Part shown: positions 43,440-52,077 of the stretch, in pieces
Position numbering within the stretch: position 1 is the stretch's first letter
Layout: each line of letters begins with the position of its first letter
Assembly (NCBI GenBank): GCA_947253655.1
Contig: CAMYAE010000008.1
Coordinates: 1-64,000, forward strand
Direction of reading: 5' to 3'
Length of the DNA stretch: 64,000 nt
From: an uncultured Bacteroidales bacterium
GTDB lineage: Bacteria; Bacteroidota; Bacteroidia; Bacteroidales; UBA932
Program-made: the position numbers and the translations under genes
The notes under the pieces: model-generated
The model's database searches: none
The model's input: only the letters and a program-made list of their open reading frames with translations
Told to the model about the DNA's origin: nothing

Positions 43440-45950
43440 ATGAAAAAGAATCTGATGTTGATTTTGTGCATGGTGGTTTTGTGTAGCTGTGCTGAAACTA
43501 TATCGTTGAACAAGGGCGATGAGATTATATTAGATAAGTGGACTCTCAGACAAGAGGATTCCGGTAAGATATATGATGTTCAAGTGCCTTCAACAGTCGC
43601 CGGTGCTCTTTATGAAGCAGGCGTTTTACCTGAGAATATTCTTGAATGGGAGAATTATTTCGATATAGATAAAAGTGCCTTTGATAAGACTTGGATATAT
43701 AAGACAAAATTCGACCTTAATTTGAATGAAGGACAGCATTATAATCTGATTTTTGATGGTCTGAATTACTATGCCGACATCTTTGTCAATGATGAGTGCA
43801 TAGCGTCATCAGATACGACCTATGGAGTGTTCATCAAAAGAGAATATGACGTTACCTACATTCTTAAGGAAAAGAATACAATAGAAGTCCGTGTTCGCAG
43901 GGCTCAACCGGGTGACCTGAACATCGGTTTTGTGGACTGGAATCCAAGACCGCTCGATGAGAGCATGGGGATTACTCAGACTGTGAAACTATGTGCATCA
44001 GGCTCTGTAAGTATTAAGGATGTGTATGTGATTCCGGATCTTGATATAGAGGCATTCGCAGAGGCAGACCTTGAAGTGCGTGTTACAATGAAGAACAATC
44101 TTGTAGAGCCTTTCAAAGGCAATATCCTTCTTGATCTTCAGGAGAACGGCGTGTGCTCTGTTCCTGTAGAACTTGCAGCGGCTGAAGAGAAAATTGTTTC
44201 CGTTACTCCGGCCCAGGCTTCCAATCTGCATGTGGAAAATCCTCGGGTATGGTGGAGCCATGACCTTGGCAGTCCGGAGTTATATAATCTCAATGTTCAA
44301 GTGATGGCTGATGATGTTATTTCTGATAGCGAAGATGTAACATTTGGAATAAGAAAGATTGAAAGCCGCCTGAATGAATATGGCTACAGACAGTTTACTC
44401 TTAACGGCAAGGATGTTCTTCTTAAAGGAGCAGGATGGACAGATGATATTTTCCTTAGAGATACACCTGAATCGCTTGAAAGGCAGGTGGAGTATGTCAA
44501 GGATATGAATATGAACCTTATCCGCTTCGAGAATATCTGGGGTAAGGATGATACAATCTACGACCTTTGCGACAGGCATGGTGTCCTTGCACTTGTGGGA
44601 TGGAGCTGCCAATGGGAGTGGACAATTTATTGTGGTCTTCCTCAGGTAATTAATGTGGGATGTATTATTCAACCGAAGGAGATAAACCTTGCCGCAAGAT
44701 ATTTTGAGGATCAGGTGATAAGACTTCATAATCACGCCTCTGTAATCGCTTGGATGACAGGAAGTGATTGTGTGCCTACTCCGGAACTTGAAAAACGTTA
44801 TCTGGAATCTTATGTAAAATATGACTATCGTCCATATATCAGCTCAGCCAAGAGTTTGAAGAGCGAATTCGCAGGCTGGTCCGGGACCAAGATGGCTGGC
44901 CCATATGAGTATATCGGTCCGGATTATTGGTATATTGACACCCGCTTTGGCGGAGCCTTTGGATTCAATACGGAGACAGGAATCGGAGCAAATATTCCAC
45001 AGCTGGAGTCTTTGAAGAAGATGATTCCGGAAGATGAACTCTGGCCGTTGTCGCCTGCATGGGATCGCCATTGCACAACTTCGGGGGATGGTATGAATTC
45101 CATGTCGGAGCTTACCCGTACTATCAACGATATCTATGGAGAGGCTTCCGGGCTTGAGGATTATGTTCGCAAGGCTCACGCTGTCGATTATGATGCTACT
45201 CGTGCAATGTTTGAGGCTTTCCGAGTGAATACCCCTGTGTCAACAGGCATTGTCCAATGGATGCTCAATTCGGCATGGCCGTCTATTTACTGGCAACAGT
45301 ATGACTGGTATGGAGTGCCTGCTGCCGCATACTATGGTACAAAGAAAGGATGCGAGCAGATACAATTGATCTACAATTATAAAGACCACAATGTGTATCT
45401 GGTTTATGATGGCAAAGAGTTAAAAGATGTTGTCGCTTCTGTTAAGGTATATGATGACAAGTCTGTTCTCCTATATGAGGATAACTGCACATTGGGGACA
45501 TCTTATCGTAACACTGTCAAGGCTTTTGACTTGAATAGATTTGCCGGTAGTCCGCATTTTATCTTCTTGGAAATTGCGGATACTGACGGAAGTCTCATTA
45601 CAGACAATTTCTACTCAATAGGCGCAAATGCAAATAAATATGATTGGGACAATGAAGCATGGTTCCATAGCCCGATAACAGAGTATACGGATTTGCGGTT
45701 TGCATTCTCACAGCCAGAGGCGGAAGTAGAGATGGCAGTAGAAAACAGGGATGGTGCATATATTGTGACACTTTCCAATAAGTCCGATGTGGTTTCATAC
45801 ATGAACATCCTGAAAGCCAAGGATTCAGACGGAAATCTTGTTGTTCCTGCATACTGGAGTGATAACTTCTTCCCTCTGTTCCCAGGACAGACAAAGACAA
45901 TATTCTGCCGCACAAAGGCTCAGAATGTCAAGTTTGAGGTAAGCAGATAA
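43440..45950 (+). CDS. GH2 exo-beta-D-glucosaminidase-like lipoprotein
   Basis: 836 residues, lipoprotein signal ending VLCSCAE. It has the five-domain GH2 layout: jelly-roll, Ig-like, (beta/alpha)8, then C-terminal Ig-like domains. In place of the canonical (G)NE acid/base it has MTGSD (Asp443), and the nucleophile region is FNTETGIG (Glu512). This GSD/ETxxG combination is known from exo-beta-D-glucosaminidases (CsxA type), which remove GlcN from chitosan oligosaccharides. A beta-mannosidase-type activity cannot be excluded. It is the last gene of the PUL. Confidence 0.88.
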   Translation: MKKNLMLILCMVVLCSCAETISLNKGDEIILDKWTLRQEDSGKIYDVQVPSTVAGALYEAGVLPENILEWENYFDIDKSAFDKTWIYKTKFDLNLNEGQHYNLIFDGLNYYADIFVNDECIASSDTTYGVFIKREYDVTYILKEKNTIEVRVRRAQPGDLNIGFVDWNPRPLDESMGITQTVKLCASGSVSIKDVYVIPDLDIEAFAEADLEVRVTMKNNLVEPFKGNILLDLQENGVCSVPVELAAAEEKIVSVTPAQASNLHVENPRVWWSHDLGSPELYNLNVQVMADDVISDSEDVTFGIRKIESRLNEYGYRQFTLNGKDVLLKGAGWTDDIFLRDTPESLERQVEYVKDMNMNLIRFENIWGKDDTIYDLCDRHGVLALVGWSCQWEWTIYCGLPQVINVGCIIQPKEINLAARYFEDQVIRLHNHASVIAWMTGSDCVPTPELEKRYLESYVKYDYRPYISSAKSLKSEFAGWSGTKMAGPYEYIGPDYWYIDTRFGGAFGFNTETGIGANIPQLESLKKMIPEDELWPLSPAWDRHCTTSGDGMNSMSELTRTINDIYGEASGLEDYVRKAHAVDYDATRAMFEAFRVNTPVSTGIVQWMLNSAWPSIYWQQYDWYGVPAAAYYGTKKGCEQIQLIYNYKDHNVYLVYDGKELKDVVASVKVYDDKSVLLYEDNCTLGTSYRNTVKAFDLNRFAGSPHFIFLEIADTDGSLITDNFYSIGANANKYDWDNEAWFHSPITEYTDLRFAFSQPEAEVEMAVENRDGAYIVTLSNKSDVVSYMNILKAKDSDGNLVVPAYWSDNFFPLFPGQTKTIFCRTKAQNVKFEVSR

Positions 45951-46007
45951 TACCCTTATGGTATTTATGAAGAATGTTTCTTTGAATCATTCTCAGCATC
46001 AGCCGTC

Positions 46008-46104
46008 CTGTCATCCCGAACGAAGTGAGGGATCTGCACAAACGCTTCCTCGTCCTCAACGCCGCAGATTATTACGGCCTGCGGCCCCATAATGACAATG
46101 AAAG
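46008..46104 (+). repeat. Dispersed intergenic repeat, right copy
   Basis: Copy of the repeat at 31990-32162, at the other edge of the PUL and in the same orientation. Both modules are present without the extra spacer of the left copy. No gene is visible at 45951-46111 on either strand. Confidence 0.85.
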
Positions 46105-46111
46105 GGTGCCG

Positions 46112-47128
46112 TTATCTGTCCTTGACGCAACGCACGGAAGCGGCAAAAGAAGCCTTGTCGGCACTGCCGACCATTACATCCGGGCTCTCCTTGTAAATAT
46201 AGACATACTGTCCCTGCCCGTTAGCGGCCAAATCGGAAGACCAGAACGCCGCGTAAGAAAAAAAGCCGTTAAAATCATCGCTGCCTCTGCTCCTGACCGA
46301 AGCATACCCGGCAGGGATAGCGGAAAAACCGCTCTTGTTGGTAAGTTTGACATCCGGCCAGAACTCCCACATCCTCTTCCCGTTGAAATAAGCGTCTGCC
46401 ATAAGGCCGCCAGACGCACCTGTCAGAGCCGCTGCCGAAGATTTGCCTGAAACACTGCCACACAAAGCCTCCCAGTCCGTCATTGACGGCAAGCGCCAAC
46501 CTGAAGGACAAACTTTCGCTGCTTCATCGCCTGTATAGAACATACCGACGACGTCAGCCATGGCATCACATGATTCAAAAGGCACGCCCGTTGCTTTATA
46601 TGAAAAATTCTCTGCCATCCATAATGTGTTGCCTACAGCAATGTAAGAGAACTTTCTGCCGTCACGGGCATCGGTGTCATACATTATGTTCTCAGGCAAA
46701 TCAAACGAAACGGATTTTTCGGGATCCACAATAGTAACCGAAGCAGCTCCTGAAGCGTTGTAATAGCCCTTAGCGAAAGCAGAGCAAGTAATAGAAATAG
46801 TACAGAGAGTGTCCGGAGCCACAAAAGTATATTTCCCGTCACCAGGCTTCCCCTCATATTTGACGGTGTCTTTCAAAGCCCCTTTCGGAGTGATGTTCCA
46901 AAAGTAGCCGAAATCCCCTCCGTCTTTACGATAGACTCCGGAAGGGGTCATCGTAAAAGAGTCGCCATGCCGGGCATAGGACGGAACGGAAAATCTGAGC
47001 TTTCCGCTGAAAGATGCGGATGTAGGTGTCTTATCATCCTTTTTCTTGCAGGCAAAAACAGCTATAGTCATAGCAAAAGCCGCAAACAAAAGAAAATATC
47101 TACGGTATTTCATATTGTCTTTATTCAT
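46112..47128 (-). CDS. FISUMP-domain lipoprotein
   Basis: 338 residues. The lipoprotein signal has VFACKKKDD, so the mature protein starts at a Cys near residue 27. An Ig-like N-terminal part (about 40-165) is followed by the Fibrobacter major paralogous (FISUMP) domain, with GNTLWMAENF, CPSGWRLPSMTDWEAL and FWSSDLA, and the C-terminal VRCVKD. The family is common on Bacteroidetes surfaces and its function is unknown. It ends 8 bases from the dispersed repeat and is divergent from apbE. Confidence 0.87.
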   Translation of the reverse strand: MNKDNMKYRRYFLLFAAFAMTIAVFACKKKDDKTPTSASFSGKLRFSVPSYARHGDSFTMTPSGVYRKDGGDFGYFWNITPKGALKDTVKYEGKPGDGKYTFVAPDTLCTISITCSAFAKGYYNASGAASVTIVDPEKSVSFDLPENIMYDTDARDGRKFSYIAVGNTLWMAENFSYKATGVPFESCDAMADVVGMFYTGDEAAKVCPSGWRLPSMTDWEALCGSVSGKSSAAALTGASGGLMADAYFNGKRMWEFWPDVKLTNKSGFSAIPAGYASVRSRGSDDFNGFFSYAAFWSSDLAANGQGQYVYIYKESPDVMVGSADKASFAASVRCVKDR

Positions 47129-47168
47129 ATAATTTTACAAATATCGGGATTTTAAATGTAAAATCCTT

Positions 47169-47176
47169 TAACTTTG
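47169..47176 (+). promoter_or_regulatory. -7 box before apbE
   Basis: TAACTTTG matches TAnnTTTG and lies 17 bases before the apbE start. The -33 TTTG box is not clear. Confidence 0.5.
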
Positions 47177-47193
47177 TACAAAAACATAGCCAG

Positions 47194-48258
47194 ATGAAAC
47201 ATATAACCTTCGCCTGCGGTATCGCGGCAATGCTGATAATGACGTGCTGCACGCCAAAAAGCAATTATATAGCAATATCAGGATACGCACAGGGCGGCAC
47301 ATACACAATCAAGTTAAATCTCATCGGAGAAAATGGGGCCATTAATGAGAAACCCGAAAATATCAAACGGCAAATTGAATCCCTGCTTGAGGAAATAGAT
47401 TTTACCCTGTCAGGCTACAACAAAAACTCTATGCTGAGCAAATTCAACCGGAATGAAAAGATATTCCCGAATAATATTTTCAAAGATATCTATGCCCGCT
47501 CATATTCAATCTGGCAGGAAACAGACGGAGCCTTTGATGTGGCCGCCGGTCCGCTTTTCAATCTTTGGGGCTTCGGATTTACCAAAGACTCATTACCTTC
47601 CGAAAATAAAATAATACTCGCAAAGCAATCCTGCGGAATGAGGAAATTGAAGCCGTCCATTGAAGAGGCCCTGAATCCCGACGGCAGCCTGAATCCTACA
47701 AATATGCTGAAGCTGCCTTCTGACCCGAAAGAAGATCTGACAACACCTGCGGAACTGAATTTCAATGCGATAGCACAAGGATACAGTTGTGACATAATCG
47801 CAAGGTACTTGTACTCAATCGGAGTAAAAGATATGTTAGTTGATATAGGGGAAATATATTGTGACGGGCTGAACCCTTCGGGACTTGCATGGAACATAGC
47901 CGTGGACAACCCGATAGACGGGAACGAATCTCCCGGCAAAGACATAAAAGGCACTATCCGCTCCACCGGCGGTCCGTGCGGAATCGTAACCTCCGGCAAT
48001 TACAGAAAATTCTATATAAAGGACGGCAAGAAATACGCACACACCATAGATCCGAGAACCGGCTATCCCGTGTCACATAACCTGCTAAGTGCTACTATAT
48101 TAGCCTCGGACGCAACTTCTGCGGACGCCTATGCCACCTACTGCATGGTAATCGGTCTGGAAGACTCCATAAAGTTTGTAGAAAGCAGAAGCGACATTGA
48201 GGGCTATTTCATATACGATGAAAACGGTACCTCCAAAATCTGGTCTTCAATTAAATAA
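47194..48258 (+). CDS. apbE: FAD:protein FMN transferase
   Basis: 354 residues with a lipoprotein signal (LIMTCCTPK). ApbE features: GGTYTIKL near the start, DVAAGPLFNLWGFG, the FNAIAQGYSCD segment, DIGEIYCDG, and the C-terminal HTIDPRTGYPV followed by LASDATSADAYAT, which binds Mg and FAD. It attaches FMN covalently to Thr of flavoproteins such as NqrB/NqrC and RnfG, outside the cytoplasmic membrane. No such client lies in this window. It converges with the LolA-like gene. Confidence 0.95.
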   Translation: MKHITFACGIAAMLIMTCCTPKSNYIAISGYAQGGTYTIKLNLIGENGAINEKPENIKRQIESLLEEIDFTLSGYNKNSMLSKFNRNEKIFPNNIFKDIYARSYSIWQETDGAFDVAAGPLFNLWGFGFTKDSLPSENKIILAKQSCGMRKLKPSIEEALNPDGSLNPTNMLKLPSDPKEDLTTPAELNFNAIAQGYSCDIIARYLYSIGVKDMLVDIGEIYCDGLNPSGLAWNIAVDNPIDGNESPGKDIKGTIRSTGGPCGIVTSGNYRKFYIKDGKKYAHTIDPRTGYPVSHNLLSATILASDATSADAYATYCMVIGLEDSIKFVESRSDIEGYFIYDENGTSKIWSSIK

Positions 48259-48267
48259 GCTCTTCCC

Positions 48268-48882
48268 TTATCTCAAGTCAGTGATTATCCATGAGGAATC
48301 TAATGTGGCGGGGTCGAAGAAGAACCCGTCACCGGAAGTTTTCTTACCGAACTTCAAGTCCTTGATATTGAAATGGGTGACCGTACCGTCCTTGACGGTA
48401 ATATTGGCAGCGACAGGGATATTGCCTCTGAAAAAGAGCTTGAGCCGCTTTAATTTTGAACTCGCAACCGGCTTAAGTTCTATCATAGTCATAGGCTTAC
48501 CATCCACAAAAACCTCTTCGTTGTCAATTTCTTTAAAATTTTCTTCGAGCGAAGCCAACAGTAATGCAGGATATTCCACATAGTCACTGCAATCGCTTCC
48601 TACTGCATCGACTACTGCCTCCTTGGCAACGGAATCCATTGTCCACACGGACTTCCCGTCGCACCGTACATCCAGGCCGTCTCCGAGCAGAATAAAACTC
48701 GCATCTTGGACGACAACTTTTCCCTGGCCTTTCAATGGTACGGTACCGTTTGTGACATAATCATAGGAAAAAGACATTTGCGAAGCCGCCGCCCTTTCGG
48801 AGAATGACTTCAACGGATTACCGTTGTCCAAACCGGGGGACATCGGGAACATCAACAATATGATGATAGACAATAATATCAT
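48268..48882 (-). CDS. LolA-like outer-membrane lipoprotein carrier
   Basis: 204 residues with an N-terminal hydrophobic signal. The GKGKVVVQDASFIL-like strand (QGKVVVQ), the DGKSVWTMD segment and the late ITVKDGTVTHFNIKDLKF match the LolA/DUF1626-type half-barrel that carries lipoproteins across the periplasm. It is the last gene of the minus-strand run M48-addB-addA-DUF4290-ftsK-lolA, 12 bases after ftsK. FtsK-LolA adjacency is common in Bacteroidetes. Confidence 0.88.
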   Translation of the reverse strand: MILLSIIILLMFPMSPGLDNGNPLKSFSERAAASQMSFSYDYVTNGTVPLKGQGKVVVQDASFILLGDGLDVRCDGKSVWTMDSVAKEAVVDAVGSDCSDYVEYPALLLASLEENFKEIDNEEVFVDGKPMTMIELKPVASSKLKRLKLFFRGNIPVAANITVKDGTVTHFNIKDLKFGKKTSGDGFFFDPATLDSSWIITDLR

Positions 48883-48894
48883 AATAGGAAAGGA

Positions 48895-51351
48895 CTATTC
48901 GTTAAAACCGTTCTTATAGGCATCTATAATCTTACTAAGCTCCGCAAGGTCATCTACAAGAACTTGTCTCGGCTTGGAGCCTTCCTGCGGCCCGACAATA
49001 CCGGCTGCCTCAAGCTGATCCATTACCCTACCGGCTTTTGCATATCCCATGCCAAGTTTTCTCTGGAGATCCGATGTCGAGCCTCGCTGAGACATAACCA
49101 CTTGTTTTGCAGCCTCTTCAAACCGCTCATCCAAATTCCGCATGTCAATCATAGCCACGCCGTCCTCCGTCTTATCAGGCTCAGGCTCAGGCAGATAATA
49201 CGGAGTGTTGTAACTCTTCTTATATCCTTTCTGCTCTGAAATAAATTTGGTGACATCATTGATTTCGCTGCCGCTTATATAGGCACACTGCACCCTCTCC
49301 ATATCTACACCGGCATAATATATCATATCCCCCTTTCCTATCAGCTTTTCAGCTCCGGGAGAATCAAGAATTGTTCTGGAATCAGTCATAGAGAAGACTC
49401 TGAAGGCAATTCTGGTCGGGAAGTTGGACTTGATAAGTCCCGTTATCACATCCACCGAAGGTCTCTGGGTGGCAAGCACTACATGGATTCCCGCAGCTCT
49501 TCCTTTCTGTGCAAGACGGATGACCGATGTCGAAATGCTTCGGGCAGTAGCCTTGCTCTCGTTAGAGGCACCCACGGACATTGTAAGGTCGGCATATTCA
49601 TCCACAACAACGACAATATACGGCAGATATTTATGCCCTTGGTCGGGACGTAAATGACGATCCTTGTATTTTTCGTTGTAGAGCTTGATATTGTTCACCA
49701 TTGCTGTGCTTAGCAGCTCATATCTGGCATCCATTTCCACGCAAAGAGCTTTAAGCATAATTTCAGCCTGCTTCGGAGACTTTGCTATTGAGTTGGCGGT
49801 CTCATCAGCCTCGCTCGCTCCGGGCATAACGGCAAGATAATGGTTCAGAAGCCGGGAATAAGCGGTGAACTCAACCATTTTAGGGTCTACAAACACGAAT
49901 TTCAACTCGGAAGGATGCTTTGAATAGAGCAATGACGAAATCAGCACATTCAGTCCGACCGACTTGCCCTGCTTCGTGGCTCCGGCAACAAGCAGATGAG
50001 GAGCGTCCGCCAGGTCGAAAACCTTGACTTTCTGGGTTATAGTATATCCTATAGCGACAGGCAGCTCGGCCTTGCTCTCACGAAAAGCATCGTCATTGAG
50101 CATAGCCTTGAGAGGCACCATTGAAGGCTTGTCATTCGCAACTTCAATACCTACGGAGTCGGCAAGGGTGACCACCCTGACTCCTTTGGCGTGCAAGGCC
50201 ATTGCAATGTCATCCTGGAGATTTTTGATAGAAGAAATCTTCACTCCGGGAGCCGGATATACCTTGTAGAGGGTGACAGTAGGACCGACCACCGCCTTAA
50301 CGTTGTCTACATCAATCTTATAGGTCTTAAGCGTAGCCCTAATCTTATAATTGTTCCTCTTAAGCTCTTCCGGAGACACTTCCTGACGGGAATTCTCATA
50401 ATCTTCCAGGAGATTTAAAGGAGGAAATCTGAAATTCTTCAAATCGTCTCTGACATCAATTCGCGGCAGTTCTTTGGTCACATCAGTGGACAAGTCCTCT
50501 CCGGCCACAACCTCAAGTTTGTCCGCATCGGTCGCTTCCTCGGACTCCGTGCCACTCTCCGGAGCAGAAACCGTGTCGGATGAAGCAATCGCTTCCGCAG
50601 GTCCGGCCGCCTTTTCCGCTGCCGATTCAACTACGCCGGCCTCTGGCTCTTCCTCCTTGGCTTCTGCCTTTGCCAACCAGTTAAAACTCTTTCTTGAAGT
50701 TGCAGCTTCATCATTAGCCACATCTTCTTCTGACACTTCTTCCTCTTTACCGCCGGCTCCTTTGCCGATATTCATGAACCAATTCGAGAAACGCTTGCTG
50801 ACGAACACGGACCAGGCTACAAGCATTATGACGAGCAGGAAGAAAGTCAATATCCTCCCGAACAGATTTTCCGACCATGCAATAACAAGAGAGCCGCATT
50901 CCCCTCCCAAGCCGCCTCCGAAAAGCGTGTTAATATTGAAAAGCCTTGAAAAAAACGAGAGGACAAATGATGAGATGAAGGCTGCGGAAATAGCCAATAT
51001 CACTGCTTTCACGACAGAAAAGGACCTCCGCCCCAAAAGCATCCTCAAAGCGAGAATAAAAAAGGCTATGACAAGGGCGAAAGAGCCTAAGCCAAACCAA
51101 CGGCATATCATCAGGTGGCCAAGCCCGGCACCTGCCTTTCCTGCGGCATTATGCACATCCAAATCCCGGTTGAGCCAGTCAGGATCACCCAATAGACTCC
51201 TGTCCGCTTTCCAGGTAAACAGATAGGAAAAGGAAGACAGGAGTGCATAAACGGCAAATGCCAAGACAACAAGACCTGAAATCTTCACAATCTTTGTCCT
51301 GCGTTCAGGGTCCATTTCGGCCCAGAATGATAATAGCCTACGGAACATCAA
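48895..51351 (-). CDS. ftsK: DNA translocase FtsK/SpoIIIE
   Basis: 818 residues. Four membrane helices in the first 190 residues, then an acidic Ala/Glu-rich linker (about 195-300), then the motor domain with Walker A GATKQGKSVG and Walker B YIVVVVDEYADL. The C-terminal winged-helix gamma domain (DLQRKLGMGYAKAGRVMDQLE) recognises orienting sequences. It pumps DNA at the septum and activates XerCD at dif. The start codon follows the DUF4290 stop with no gap. Confidence 0.97.
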   Translation of the reverse strand: MMFRRLLSFWAEMDPERRTKIVKISGLVVLAFAVYALLSSFSYLFTWKADRSLLGDPDWLNRDLDVHNAAGKAGAGLGHLMICRWFGLGSFALVIAFFILALRMLLGRRSFSVVKAVILAISAAFISSFVLSFFSRLFNINTLFGGGLGGECGSLVIAWSENLFGRILTFFLLVIMLVAWSVFVSKRFSNWFMNIGKGAGGKEEEVSEEDVANDEAATSRKSFNWLAKAEAKEEEPEAGVVESAAEKAAGPAEAIASSDTVSAPESGTESEEATDADKLEVVAGEDLSTDVTKELPRIDVRDDLKNFRFPPLNLLEDYENSRQEVSPEELKRNNYKIRATLKTYKIDVDNVKAVVGPTVTLYKVYPAPGVKISSIKNLQDDIAMALHAKGVRVVTLADSVGIEVANDKPSMVPLKAMLNDDAFRESKAELPVAIGYTITQKVKVFDLADAPHLLVAGATKQGKSVGLNVLISSLLYSKHPSELKFVFVDPKMVEFTAYSRLLNHYLAVMPGASEADETANSIAKSPKQAEIMLKALCVEMDARYELLSTAMVNNIKLYNEKYKDRHLRPDQGHKYLPYIVVVVDEYADLTMSVGASNESKATARSISTSVIRLAQKGRAAGIHVVLATQRPSVDVITGLIKSNFPTRIAFRVFSMTDSRTILDSPGAEKLIGKGDMIYYAGVDMERVQCAYISGSEINDVTKFISEQKGYKKSYNTPYYLPEPEPDKTEDGVAMIDMRNLDERFEEAAKQVVMSQRGSTSDLQRKLGMGYAKAGRVMDQLEAAGIVGPQEGSKPRQVLVDDLAELSKIIDAYKNGFNE

Positions 51352-52038
51352 CTACCTGCCTTTTTGATGATTTTTCCTTTGAAAATTGCGTTTCTGCTGT
51401 CCGTTATTCTTCCGGTTGCCGTTCCCGCTGAAATTCAGATTAAGGCTCGGCTTGCTGAAATTGGCATCGGAGGATATTTTCGTAAGGCTCAGGTCCTCAG
51501 GGACTTTAATCCTATAATCCGATAATTTCTCTATATCCTTGAATATCGTGCTGTCAGCCACACTGTCCTTGTTCCATATAAGATATTGCTGACGCATGTA
51601 AATAGCGAGAGACCTTATCATAGCCGTTTTCTGCTCCCCGTCCTCCTCACTTGCTATCAGGTCGATTATGCTCTCTATATTTCTGCCGTAATGGCTTGCC
51701 TTTATAGGCTTTTTCTTCAATGGAATTACCATAGGCTTCACCTGGCGCGCCTCCGGCAACGGTATCGGATACGGAGAATCCACATCCAGGTCATAATCAG
51801 CCATAATATACAGGTGATCCCATAATTTATGCTCCCAATTCTCTTCTTGGTGAACTTCAGGATTTAGGATTGCCATAACCCGCACGACAGCCCTGGCCTG
51901 CTCCGATCTCTTGTCCCTGTCTGCGATATCCTTAAGCTTTTCCACCATTTTCAGCACATTCCTCCCGTATTCGGGCATGCTGAGTTTTTCACGCTCCGTA
52001 TTATAGTCGAGCGAAGTATTTTTATTTTCATCAATCAT
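51352..52038 (-). CDS. DUF4290-domain protein
   Basis: 228 residues, no signal peptide. The central part matches the Bacteroidetes-specific DUF4290 family (YNTEREKLSMPEYGRNVLKMV; HYGRNIESIIDLI; EEDGEQKTAMIRSLA). The C-terminal 40 residues are low-complexity, rich in Asn, Arg, Lys and Gln, which suggests nucleic-acid binding. Function unknown. It lies between addA and ftsK, 39 bases after the first and touching the second. Confidence 0.9.
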   Translation of the reverse strand: MIDENKNTSLDYNTEREKLSMPEYGRNVLKMVEKLKDIADRDKRSEQARAVVRVMAILNPEVHQEENWEHKLWDHLYIMADYDLDVDSPYPIPLPEARQVKPMVIPLKKKPIKASHYGRNIESIIDLIASEEDGEQKTAMIRSLAIYMRQQYLIWNKDSVADSTIFKDIEKLSDYRIKVPEDLSLTKISSDANFSKPSLNLNFSGNGNRKNNGQQKRNFQRKNHQKGR

Positions 52039-52077
52039 ATCAATTATCGGAATAAGTCTTGTCTACAAAGTTAACAA

